Shown here in pieces: positions 7,301-12,603 of a DNA stretch of 12,603 bases. The stretch is from Saccoglossus kowalevskii (taxonomy: Eukaryota; Hemichordata; Enteropneusta; Harrimaniidae): contig NW_003140824.1 of NCBI RefSeq assembly GCF_000003605.2, positions 8,224 through 20,826 on the forward strand, read 5' to 3'. Position 1 is the stretch's first letter. Each line of letters opens with the position of its first letter. The notes under the pieces were generated by a model, which saw only the letters and a list, made by a program, of their open reading frames with translations, had not been told where the DNA came from and made no database searches. A program made the position numbers and the translations under genes.

Positions 7301-9700
7301 TTGTCTTGAACCAAATACAGCTCAAGAATCAGCATTAGTTCGCAATGTGTTTTGACAAAGTTAAAAAATTTCGTAAGTCAGTAAATATTGAAATTGAAGC
7401 GGTTTACAATATCTGTTTAGTTTAATACTGAGATTACATTGCTACTGCATGTTACATCCTGGCGGTGCCCAATGTAGACAAAAGAAAACAGTTGAATTTA
7501 TCACAAATAACAATTTATGTTCGCTGTGGCAGCTGTGTAACTACAACTATTTGCTGTAATACCATCTGTTGAAGTAGATACTGAAATACGATAATTCTTT
7601 ACCCTGGAGGCTTTATTTTGCTTTATAATAATAGCTCATGCATTGGATTATTCAAATACCAATACAGTGTTGTATTCCCACAATAAAAATGTATTTCAAA
7701 TTTCATTTAAAGAATGTTTAATGTAATTGTCGAAATATAGAATAATTCTGTGAAGTTTGTTTTCAGTTAGCAGTCATTGTATTCACTCCATTGCGCTTGT
7801 CTATTTTTTTTGTGTGTACGCAGTGACTGATTGGCAAGAGCGGTTTGCTCGCACCAGACGCTAAAATAATGGCGTTAATTATTGTTGTCATTATTAAATA
7901 TGCACGTATGTGTCCCAATTAATAAAACGTATGGACAACTTTTCGCTTAAAACTAATTTTCACTATTTTCGCTGATGGATGGATTCAGTGAAAATAAAAT
8001 CCAGCGAATATGCCTTTTTGCCTATATTTTACGTACATTTAACTTGTCAAAGATTAGAGAAAATAAATTCCATACAAAACAACAAAAAAGTCGTTTTTGG
8101 CGAAAATTAATTCCAGCTAAAATTAATTATTTTACAGTATATTTATTCAACTAACACTAACTTACCAAGTATAATAGGAATGTATGTAAGCCTGTACCAA
8201 GACCAACAGAAGAAAGTACACCCAATCCAACCCAGTAAAAACACCATAAAAATTGCTTCCTCGCTTCTGTCACATACTGCAATGAAATGAAAGAACATCA
8301 TGTCGTCAAATTATTGCTTTTCATTAAATACTTAGAGTACTTAGCAAAGTATAATTATTCGGTCATCACCTAAACCACTATACCCTACCAGATTCTATTC
8401 AGCAAATTTTATTTTAGGCATTTTATTGTTGAAAACTTTTAGTTTTTTCTTTTGTTGGGAAGCAAGAAATCAGAGTCAGAGATCACCGATTAGAGAAAGT
8501 TGATGCAGTAAACTCAGTAAGCTTTGTTTGGTCACCTAAACCATTGTTATAAAGTTACATCCTGGCTTACAGTATGTCCGTCACATGAGTTGTACATATC
8601 CGAGTTTGACAGTGGCGCCCAACAAAATTAACCAACGTAAGGCCATCCTAGACCAAACAATTTATGACCACTATCTTAGATTTGTACACCTTGTTGCCTG
8701 CCAATATTGAAAGATCACGCCAGATAATGAACTTGTTTAGTAGATTACATGTATGCTTCAAAACTCTCGTTTATGACACATAATTTACCAAAATCATTCA
8801 TTATCCATTTCATGTTTATAGAAGCCATGCTAAAAACCTGGATGACAGCTCTTCCTTTTACCAGATACTCACCCTCTGATGTGATCCTTGTGAATGATAA
8901 GTTACAAATAACGATACAGCTAGTAATGTGATAATAATTACTTTAAATTTATTATTCCATAACCTGTAATAAATTATAATTAAAGTGTTATAGTTTTATA
9001 TTTTAAGTCAACAATGTTATTATTAAATACATTGTATATCTTGAATGACGATCATATCAAAAAAGCGCTGTGGACGACCAACACATTCAACATAGCAAAC
9101 TAGCGCTAAGTAAATGTTGTCTGAAGAAGAAAAACAAAAATTTTAACAAAAATTTAAACCCTTCACACAATTTATTCTATTATTTGATTTGTTTGAATTA
9201 GTACTAATACAGGTTTATGCAAAATGTATAATACAAGCCAATATGACTGAAGTATTCGGGACTACTTTATTGCATGCGTCAGTATATATACTTTTCTAAT
9301 GGTGTTATATGTCATCTGATCACCCAAGTGTATTTATATGTAAAAATTAGTGCTGTTGGAGTGCTACCGGTAGTAACTGAAATTGGCGGAATTAACAAGG
9401 AGTTCAACTTGAAAGCTCTCTGGTTTCTTTGATGTTTTGTGTGTTCCTGAGTAACAATGACATCAGTGATATTAACCAACTCTATGAAAAAGTGTGGATA
9501 ACTTACCTAACTAGTAATTTAAATAACTTGATGATAACTTCACATAGGAAATAATAAAGTGTCGTGAATGGTCGCCTCCATAGAACAATACCAGCTCTCT
9601 CTTCTCTATCTATTCTATATAGTTCTTTCAACGCTTTTTGTGCATCTTCTTCTTTTTTGTCAACTTTTTTGGAGACTTTCCTCTGTTTTACTTTGCTCAT
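1245..9700 (-). CDS. VMP1: VMP1 (vacuole membrane protein 1), complete 11-exon coding region
   Basis: This is the gene-level entry. The spliced coding sequence is the complement of join(1245..1391, 1542..1647, 2754..2932, 3257..3337, 3932..4017, 4961..5012, 5632..5713, 6569..6648, 8166..8276, 8873..8963, 9507..9700), which is 1209 nt or 402 residues plus stop. Every intron is GT-AG and all phases agree. VMP1 is known as an ER multispanning protein needed for autophagosome formation; it scrambles phospholipids and controls ER contact sites. Visible landmarks shared with human VMP1 are [13 protein letters not shown] (residues 120-132), PEPPYPD (152-158), CPDEEGT (162-168), [13 protein letters not shown] (189-201), PDDEEY (210-215), [20 protein letters not shown] (250-269) and SMAQSYAKR (382-390). 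The VTT/DedA core is about 100-290. Clear hydrophobic segments lie at about 73-87, 104-120, 250-290 and 366-381. No frameshift or lost motif was seen. The exact N-terminus is the only uncertain part, since the reading frame stays open upstream of the chosen ATG within the exon. Confidence 0.96.
1542..1647 (-). CDS. VMP1: VMP1 coding exon 10 (completes residue 319, residues 320-354)
   Basis: The acceptor is TTCTCTACAG and the donor GTAAGT (complement of 1536-1541). The 106-nt exon encodes [20 protein letters not shown] and [15 protein letters not shown]. Human has [26 protein letters not shown] at this place. It is a basic, probably cytosolic linker before the last membrane helix. A plus-strand ORF at 1421-1609 is the antisense shadow of this exon. 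Confidence 0.95.
1648..2753 (-). other. VMP1 intron 9, with degenerate repeat content
   Basis: The intron is 1106 bp, GTAAGT to CTACAG. Its left half holds diverged repeated words (see the array at about 1805-2310). A 27-bp piece at 2552-2578 resembles the right end of the family C element of intron 6. No coding exon or RNA gene is seen; the plus ORF at 2294-2497 has no recognisable content. Confidence 0.85.
1805..2310. repeat. Degenerate tandem array in intron 9, period roughly 125-130 bp
   Basis: Words of the type GATGTAC...GAAGTTTGA recur at about 1805, 1936 and 2060, and AATGTATGTATGAAA at 2289. A second block, CCAATCAGCTATTTTGAATC-like, recurs at about 1890, 2018, 2147 and 2231. Identity between units is low, so this is an old array; its limits are approximate. 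Confidence 0.5.
2754..2932 (-). CDS. VMP1: VMP1 coding exon 9 (residues 260-318 plus 2 nt)
   Basis: This is the longest internal exon, 179 nt. The acceptor is CTTTGTAG and the donor GTAAGT (complement of 2748-2753). It encodes [40 protein letters not shown] and then [19 protein letters not shown]. The first 40 residues differ from human VMP1 at only one position (I for V in HFLIPF); the last 19 are more divergent. [10 protein letters not shown] is diagnostic for VMP1. Confidence 0.98.
2933..3256 (-). other. VMP1 intron 8
   Basis: A 324-bp GT-AG intron. The minus-strand ORF across 3045-3449 mixes intron with exon 8 in the wrong frame and is not a gene. Nothing else is seen in it. Confidence 0.9.
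3257..3337 (-). CDS. VMP1: VMP1 coding exon 8 (residues 233-259)
   Basis: A strong T-rich tract (complement of 3350-3363) and CCACTAG precede the exon. The donor is GTAAGT (complement of 3251-3256). The 27 codons, phase 0 at both ends, encode [20 protein letters not shown] and then GILACAS; human has [20 protein letters not shown] and GILACAS. It leads into the second conserved membrane-inserted half of the VTT core. Confidence 0.97.
3338..3931 (-). other. VMP1 intron 7, containing a MITE
   Basis: A 594-bp GT-AG intron. About a third of it is the family A element at 3609-3806; the rest has no supported feature. Confidence 0.9.
3609..3806. mobile_element. MITE-like element, family A copy 1 (complete)
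   Basis: About 198 bp with long terminal inverted repeats. The left end reads CTGTAAAATACTTTTATTTT, then AGCTGGAATTAATTTTCGCT. The complement of the right end reads CTGTAGAATACTTTATTTTC, then GCTTGGAATTAATTTTCG. The arms therefore match over about 40 bp with few changes. TA flanks both sides (3607-3608 and 3807-3808), as expected for Tc1/mariner-type target duplication. There is no ORF, so it is non-autonomous. The orientation is symmetric and cannot be assigned. Confidence 0.85.
3932..4017 (-). CDS. VMP1: VMP1 coding exon 7 (completes residue 204, residues 205-232)
   Basis: The acceptor is CGATTACAG and the donor GTACGT (complement of 3926-3931), phase 0 out. It encodes the acidic cytosolic loop [20 protein letters not shown] and then HLEDAQNQ. 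Human has [20 protein letters not shown] and HAESAQ. An uninterrupted ORF across 3878-4075 reads past both splice sites into intron and should not be taken as the protein. Confidence 0.96.
4104..4290. mobile_element. MITE-like element, family C
   Basis: The terminal arms TAACCTTTTCATC (4104-4116) and GGGTGAAAAGGTTA (4277-4290) are inverted copies, with TA at both outer ends. A second nested inverted pair, CCCTAATTTGTCTG (4131-4144) and CAGACAAAATTAG (4207-4219), supports a palindromic element of about 187 bp. There is no ORF. Family assignment is unknown. Confidence 0.65.
4442..4454 (-). promoter_or_regulatory. Perfect DR1 nuclear receptor motif
   Basis: TGACCT T TGACCT on the plus strand is AGGTCA A AGGTCA on the strand of VMP1, the consensus direct repeat with 1-bp spacing bound by HNF4 and RXR heterodimers in animals. 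It lies in intron 6. Function is inferred from the motif only. Confidence 0.35.
4961..5012 (-). CDS. VMP1: VMP1 coding exon 6 (residues 187-203 plus 1 nt)
   Basis: This short 52-nt exon lies between acceptor TTTTACAG and donor GTAAGA (complement of 4955-4960). It encodes [17 protein letters not shown]; human has [17 protein letters not shown]. The GELPPYF motif belongs to the re-entrant region of the VTT/DedA fold. The single trailing G starts an alanine codon completed in exon 7. Confidence 0.96.
5013..5631 (-). other. VMP1 intron 5
   Basis: A 619-bp intron with donor GTCAGT. The minus ORF at 5093-5281 matches nothing I know and contains no splice-consistent VMP1 sequence. No other feature is seen. 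Confidence 0.88.
5632..5713 (-). CDS. VMP1: VMP1 coding exon 5 (completes residue 159, residues 160-186)
   Basis: The acceptor is ATATTTCAG. The donor is GTCAGT (complement of 5626-5631), with C at +3, less usual than the GTAAGT or GTGAGT sites of most introns here. The 82-nt exon encodes [20 protein letters not shown] and then RLEAFMW, matching human IICPDEEGT...SIISKVRIEACMW. This version is two residues shorter than human between GT and SKVR. Confidence 0.95.
5714..6568 (-). other. VMP1 intron 4
   Basis: An 855-bp GT-AG intron. At 5800-5825 a word, AAAATGGCCACCAGTCAGCT, resembles the block repeated in intron 9. A small CpG-bearing stretch at 6230-6350 contains a hairpin (6296-6313) and a forkhead-type TTGTTTAC (6276-6283). 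No coding signal is seen. Confidence 0.87.
6296..6313. repeat. Small perfect hairpin in intron 4
   Basis: ACCCAT (6296-6301) and ATGGGT (6308-6313) are perfect inverted arms around a 6-nt loop. Twenty bases upstream, TTGTTT and AAACAA (6276-6289) form another short palindrome. Both may be part of a dispersed repeat of unknown type. Confidence 0.5.
6569..6648 (-). CDS. VMP1: VMP1 coding exon 4 (residues 133-158 plus 2 nt)
   Basis: The acceptor is TTTTTTTAG and the donor GTAAGT (complement of 6563-6568). It encodes [14 protein letters not shown] and then [12 protein letters not shown]; human has GPHIASVTLAAYEC and [12 protein letters not shown]. This is the luminal loop after the [11 protein letters not shown] segment. 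The last two bases, GA, start a glutamate codon completed in exon 5. Confidence 0.97.
6764..6946. mobile_element. MITE-like element, family B, with internal GCGGCTTCT repeats
   Basis: The left end TACTGTAAAATCTGTATTAA and the complement of the right end TACCGTAAAATCTGTATTAG are inverted copies over about 24 bp with two differences. TA at each outer end fits a TA target duplication. Inside, the word TGCGGCTTCTATTAG-like occurs four times, near 6788, 6827, 6901 and 6919, all in one orientation. There is no ORF. Its terminal CTGTAAAAT resembles the family A end. Confidence 0.82.
7935..8139. mobile_element. MITE-like element, family A copy 2 (left end decayed)
   Basis: The right end GCTAAAATTAATTATTTTAC, then AGTA, matches the family A terminus and is followed by TA at 8138-8139. 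The internal segments CACTATTTTCGCTGATGGAT and GTGAAAATAAAATCCAGCGA match copy 3 near the right edge of the window. The left terminus is diverged, so the left limit is approximate. It ends about 20 bp from the intron 3 donor on the VMP1 strand. Confidence 0.75.
8166..8276 (-). CDS. VMP1: VMP1 coding exon 3 (residues 96-132)
   Basis: The acceptor is TTTCATTGCAG and the donor GTAAGT (complement of 8160-8165). It has 37 codons, phase 0 at both ends. The product contains [10 protein letters not shown] and then the glycine-rich membrane segment [20 protein letters not shown], nearly identical to human [20 protein letters not shown]. This is one of the most conserved parts of the family. A family A MITE ends only about 20 bp into the following intron. 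Confidence 0.97.
8277..8872 (-). other. VMP1 intron 2
   Basis: A 596-bp GT-AG intron. It holds an 11-nt tRNA-Lys-type primer-binding-site look-alike at 8613-8623 and the word TCACCTAAACCA twice (about 8364 and 8532). The plus ORF at 8749-8931 is the antisense of exon 2 and its surroundings. No other feature is supported. Confidence 0.87.
8873..8963 (-). CDS. VMP1: VMP1 coding exon 2 (completes residue 65, residues 66-95)
   Basis: The acceptor is TTATTACAG and the donor GTGAGT (complement of 8867-8872). The 91-nt exon is 1 nt plus 30 codons. The product starts [16 protein letters not shown], a basic flank followed by the first clear transmembrane helix at about 73-87. It ends in GSHQR, matching KLWHRQ...GVHQQ in human VMP1. 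The first base completes an arginine codon split with exon 1. The exon leaves in phase 0. Confidence 0.93.
8964..9506 (-). other. VMP1 intron 1 (between the first two coding exons)
   Basis: A 543-bp GT-AG intron in phase 2. It is AT-rich with no repeat family or coding signal that I can support. Confidence 0.88.
9507..9700 (-). CDS. VMP1: VMP1 coding exon 1 (residues 1-64 plus 2 nt)
   Basis: This exon encodes a basic, hydrophilic cytosolic N-terminus ([12 protein letters not shown]..., 1-30). The family motif [15 protein letters not shown] (31-45) follows; human has EREERQNIVLWRQPL there. The exon ends in a hydrophobic stretch, [19 protein letters not shown]. The start at 9700-9698 was chosen because it is the only ATG in the exon upstream of the conserved block, has A at -3, and gives a length before IVLW close to that of human VMP1. 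The donor is GTAAGT (complement of 9501-9506), phase 2. The exon itself probably begins at 9727 after an acceptor ATACAG, so 9701-9727 is 5' UTR or, if an upstream exon is coding, nine more in-frame codons without a stop. Confidence 0.92.
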
Positions 9701-9727
9701 GCTATCAGACTTTTGTAGTCTTGCTAT
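9701..9727 (-). other. VMP1: Probable 5' UTR part of VMP1 exon carrying the start codon
   Basis: The minus strand reads ...CATGATACAG before 9727, a plausible splice acceptor with a T-rich tract upstream. The 27 nt between it and the ATG have no in-frame stop, so a coding upstream exon in phase 0 cannot be excluded. A transcription start inside 9728-12603 without splicing is the other option. Confidence 0.5.
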
Positions 9728-9904
9728 CTGTATCATGTGATATAAAAACAAAACAATGATTATATTAAAAATTACAAAAATATACTACAGTGTATATCAT
9801 GCCTATCATAAATGTTTTGAATTATTTAACAATTTTGTAACATTTTGATATTGTTAGGTACATACAGTATATAATGTACATCTGCAAGAAAGTTAACTAC
9901 AGCA

Positions 9905-10569
9905 GTTCGAGCCAAATTCAAATTTAGCACCATATGCAATGCATTTTGGGAAAATAACTTTCCAATGTATTTAAAGGAAAACTTTTATTACACTGAAAAT
10001 TAATTTTTTTAACGTTGAACAATATTAAAATTTAAATCACATGCATGATGTGCATATTTCCATAGTGTGACGTAATGAAGGAAAAATTGAAAATGCACAT
10101 CACATTATTTTTCAGTTCCTCCATAAAAATTCCAGCAAATTGGAGGAAATATCGAACAGAATCGCGTACACAAGGTGTTCATGTGAAATAGACCACAGTG
10201 GCATCAACAAACTAACATACGAGGCATGCACGACGGCATATTTATATTCAGTTTTAGTTCAGCAATAGTTTCAACACCCTGAATTTTCAATTTTTTTTTC
10301 AAACTGTAGAAATATGCATGTAATGAATATATAATCCCACAATATTTTTACTATGGTTGACATGATCATCGTCAGCGGCTCAGATTGACATCTGCTGATG
10401 TTAACCTAAGAGAAAACATCAATACAACATCTATCTCATCTCGTATCAAAAAGCAAAATATTGAAATACACACAAAAAAAATTTTACACAAAAGCCAGTG
10501 CAAAAAAAATTGACCATTTTCCATGACATTTCAGAATTTTGTTTGTAAAAACTTCAATTTGGCTCAAAC
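9905..10569. repeat. Possible large inverted-repeat element with nested hairpins
   Basis: GTTCGAGCCAAATTCAAAT at 9905-9923 is an imperfect inverted copy of ACTTCAATTTGGCTCAAAC at 10551-10569. Inside, GATGTGCAT near 10047 pairs with ATGCACATC near 10093, and TTCCTCC pairs with GGAGGAA near 10117-10146. It may be a decayed non-autonomous DNA transposon. The arms are short and the assignment is weak. Confidence 0.4.
10355..10406. repeat. Imperfect hairpin of about 52 nt
   Basis: GGTTGACATGATCATCGTCA starts the left arm and TCTGCTGATGTTAACC is the right arm; they pair with one internal bulge around a loop rich in CTCAGATT. No flanking conserved structure is seen to call it a microRNA. Confidence 0.4.
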
Positions 10570-10820
10570 CTCTCTAAAGCAACAAACTGTGTAGCCACCC
10601 CGCAAGAATGAGTAAAATTACATTTATAATAGTACATGCACGGTACCCCTGGATCCCAAGCACATAAGCACGTCATTTATATAATCACCATCAAAATATC
10701 AAATAGAACCACGTTGTTAACTCCTGATTCAAAACTTTTGATGTCTGTGGCAGTTACAGAACACTGACTCCAGCATGTTTTGTTATACAAAGGCTCTATA
10801 TTCAGAAAATTAACATGGCT

Positions 10821-10837
10821 ATTGATTGATTGATTGA
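10821..10837. repeat. Short (ATTG)n tandem repeat
   Basis: Four tandem copies of ATTG followed by ATAT; a simple microsatellite. Confidence 0.85.
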
Positions 10838-11100
10838 TATATTTTAGATAATGAACCATTATATAAAAAATCTTACAGGTTTTGAGTAAAAGTGAAACGA
10901 AATGAAGTCTTTACAGCCAGTTTAATTTGACCAGTCCTCAAGCAAGTGTTTTTACTGTACTACATCATCCCCTGCAGATTCCCCTATACTACAGGAAAAT
11001 ATGTATAATATTTAATCTGCAATATTTTTTGCAAACAACATCTGTTCAGTAACAATGTGTGCAACAACAATGGAGGATGATTTGGTTTAATGGTACAAAT

Positions 11101-11280
11101 CAAAGTGTTCGTTGTGTCCAAAACTTCCCACTAAAAGTTCTGAGGCAGTGTAGAGACAATCTTCCGACCTGTGTAACTAGCCAAGTCATTAATTCGTTGC
11201 GTTTTTCACTTGCTTCCAAAGTTATACATTCTCCTTCCATATCTGCGTCAGATCGAAAAGGAGCGTTTTTTGGAGAGGTG
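11101..11280 (-). other. CpG-richer block, candidate first exon or promoter region
   Basis: Seven CpG dinucleotides fall in 180 bp, more than in the flanking sequence. On the minus strand an ATG at 11240-11238 opens 24 codons (MEGECITLEASEKRNELMTW and LVTQ) to a possible donor CAG|GTCGGA at 11169, whose phase 0 would join in frame to the exon at 9727. The donor is weak and the peptide is not recognised. A plus ORF (11059-11349) overlaps it and looks no better. Either call would need transcript data. Confidence 0.2.
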
Positions 11281-11301
11281 TCAGTGCTTGAAAAAGCTAT
11301 C

Positions 11302-11319
11302 CATGTACATGTACATGTA
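11302..11319. repeat. Self-complementary GTACAT repeat
   Basis: CATGTACATGTACATGTA is a three-copy, fully self-complementary hexamer repeat; a similar GTACAA repeat lies at 11574-11590. Confidence 0.8.
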
Positions 11320-11633
11320 TGCAGAGTACAGAAGAGATATTTTAATTGACAACTTTTAATTTAAAAACATGTAGAAAACCCAGCATATAAGTTAGCAAGT
11401 TAGAACAAGTCACAAATGGGCTGATCTATACATGTACCTCTAAATTACTTGCACAATAATTAGCATAAAAATAAAAACACCATGAATTTATATCACAACA
11501 AAGCATACATACTGAATATTATTTAATAGATTATTGTTTTTATAATTAAAATCTAAAAATACTTTAATAAACCTGTACAAGTACAAGTACCAACATTCAG
11601 AATACGGGAACACATCAGGTCTTGAAATTAACG

Positions 11634-11647
11634 GAGGCAATTGCCTC
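11634..11647. repeat. Perfect 14-bp palindrome GAGGCAATTGCCTC
   Basis: The two 7-bp halves are exact inverted copies. Flanking words GGTCTTGAAA (about 11619) and TTTCAATGAGACC (about 11669) are partly inverted too, so it may be the core of a small dispersed repeat. Confidence 0.6.
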
Positions 11648-12498
11648 AATGTTCTACCCGACTGCCAGTTTCAATGAGACCACAGCATTTTCAACATGGG
11701 TAGCCTCATAATTCTGAAGTTCAAGCCCTGTGCACAGTCTGCAGCAGTACATAACATTTTCTGACTGTTAAATGACATTCTCAATCAAACAGGTCAAAGA
11801 ACAATACATCAGTATCAAAAACAACATGTTGGAAATCACACTACCCAAGTATTTGTACGAGACCAAAAGTTGAAGACATAATAGTGAAAAACATGACCTT
11901 TCAACCTCAAAACCTCAACTATACACAGAACCAGATGTTAGGCTTTCAGTTTTATGTGGATTCATAAACAGAAAAATTCACTAGTACATGTATATATATG
12001 TATAAGTTTCCATGCCTTTAATTAAAATGTAAAAGCTCTCAATATGAACGAATCAATGCAACATTTTGACCTGCTTAGTATTCAAACCAATTAACCTATT
12101 GCAAAAAATGGACACGACTCACTAAAAAAAAATGGATCAAAATTAACAAACCTGGATGTAAGTGTTGTTGATACCAGTCTTGATACTATTGTGAATACAC
12201 GAACACAATATTTAAAAAAATAAAAGATTTACATATCATTTGACTATTAATAGAAAATGCATAATCCAACCATGCTGGTAGACAATTGGGTAATATCAGT
12301 GACCATATGCAAGCTGAAAATCCAGTGTTTTATTCAGCTAACCTAGGGGTTCTGAAGTTCAGGTTTTTTTTCATTTATTGACCTAGAGGGCTCTGATATT
12401 GAGAGACATGTGGGTGGCCATGAAAACAGCAGGCCAAAAGTTGTCACCTGTTTTGCTGATTCCTAATCTTGAAAGTACATTATTTTCAGTTTTAACTA

Positions 12499-12603
12499 CT
12501 GTAGAATACTTTATTTTTGCTTGAATTTATTTTCGCTATTTTCGCTAAATGTTACTTGTATGATTCTGTGAAAATAAAATCCAGGGAATATACTTTTTTT
12601 CCT
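12499..12603. mobile_element. MITE-like element, family A copy 3 (cut by window end)
   Basis: After TA (12497-12498) the sequence CTGTAGAATACTTTATTTTT, then GCTTGAATTTATTTTCGCT, matches the family A terminus. The interior GTGAAAATAAAATCCAGGGA matches copy 2 at 17 or more of 20 positions. The right end lies outside the window. Confidence 0.8.

Larger units (their letters stand above)
6649..8165 (-). other. VMP1 intron 3 (largest intron)
   Basis: A 1517-bp GT-AG intron that has taken up two MITE-like insertions, family B at 6764-6946 and family A copy 2 ending at 8139. The plus ORF at 7053-7259 has no recognisable protein content. A CpG-richer stretch lies near 7790-7875 without an assignable function. 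Confidence 0.88.
9728..12498. other. Upstream region of VMP1: no confident coding exon
   Basis: About 2.8 kb of AT-rich sequence that should hold either the VMP1 promoter or a first intron with a non-coding 5' exon. Contents that can be named are an inverted-repeat block (9905-10569), an imperfect hairpin (10355-10406), an (ATTG)n tract (10821-10837), a slightly CpG-richer stretch (11101-11280), GTACAT repeats (11302-11319) and a 14-bp palindrome (11634-11647). The remaining ORFs show no family resemblance. Confidence 0.7.

Noticed and set aside
9701-9751. Extended VMP1 N-terminus starting at a TTG at 9751
   Set aside because: A non-ATG start is unlikely in an animal gene and a splice acceptor at 9728-9729 interrupts it; ATG at 9700 fits the family length.
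11059-11349. Plus-strand ORF of 96 codons as a separate gene
   Set aside because: No recognisable domain, it ends in translated GTACAT repeat, and the minus strand is open over the same bases; length alone is not enough.

Overview
The window looks like nuclear DNA from an animal, probably a marine invertebrate. It is AT-rich, it carries a multi-exon gene whose introns all follow the GT-AG rule, and it holds several families of short palindromic elements flanked by TA, satellite-like arrays and a CA microsatellite. There is no bacterial gene organisation. I cannot name the species from sequence alone.

One gene can be read in full: a VMP1 (vacuole membrane protein 1 / TMEM49) orthologue on the minus strand, running from a start codon at 9700-9698 to a stop at 1247-1245. 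Eleven coding exons of 194, 91, 111, 80, 82, 52, 86, 81, 179, 106 and 147 bp join without a frame break into 1209 nt, giving a 402-residue protein. Human VMP1, as I recall it, has 406 residues, and the match runs from near the N-terminus to the C-terminus. Most of the ORFs that an ORF finder reports here are chance shadows; the real exons are mostly too short to be found that way.

Layout by region: 1-797 is a tandem array with a period of about 143-163 bp that runs off the left edge. It ends in a CA-rich microsatellite and a strong hairpin. Next come the VMP1 poly(A) signal (1035-1040, minus) and 3' UTR, then the exons and introns from 1245 to 9727. The introns hold MITE-like elements: one family A copy in intron 7, one family C copy in intron 6, and a family B copy plus a second family A copy in intron 3. 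Intron 9 holds a degenerate tandem array. From 9728 to the right edge no confident coding exon is seen. That stretch should contain the VMP1 5' UTR and promoter or first intron, a possible larger inverted-repeat element (9905-10569), a slightly CpG-richer block (11101-11280) and a third family A copy cut by the window end (12499-12603).

Functionally the window encodes a single protein. VMP1 is an ER multispanning membrane protein of the DedA/VTT class, known from other animals to act in autophagosome formation, lipid scrambling and ER contact-site control. No previously undescribed gene system was found. The less ordinary content is the repeat landscape inside the VMP1 introns and a few possible regulatory motifs.
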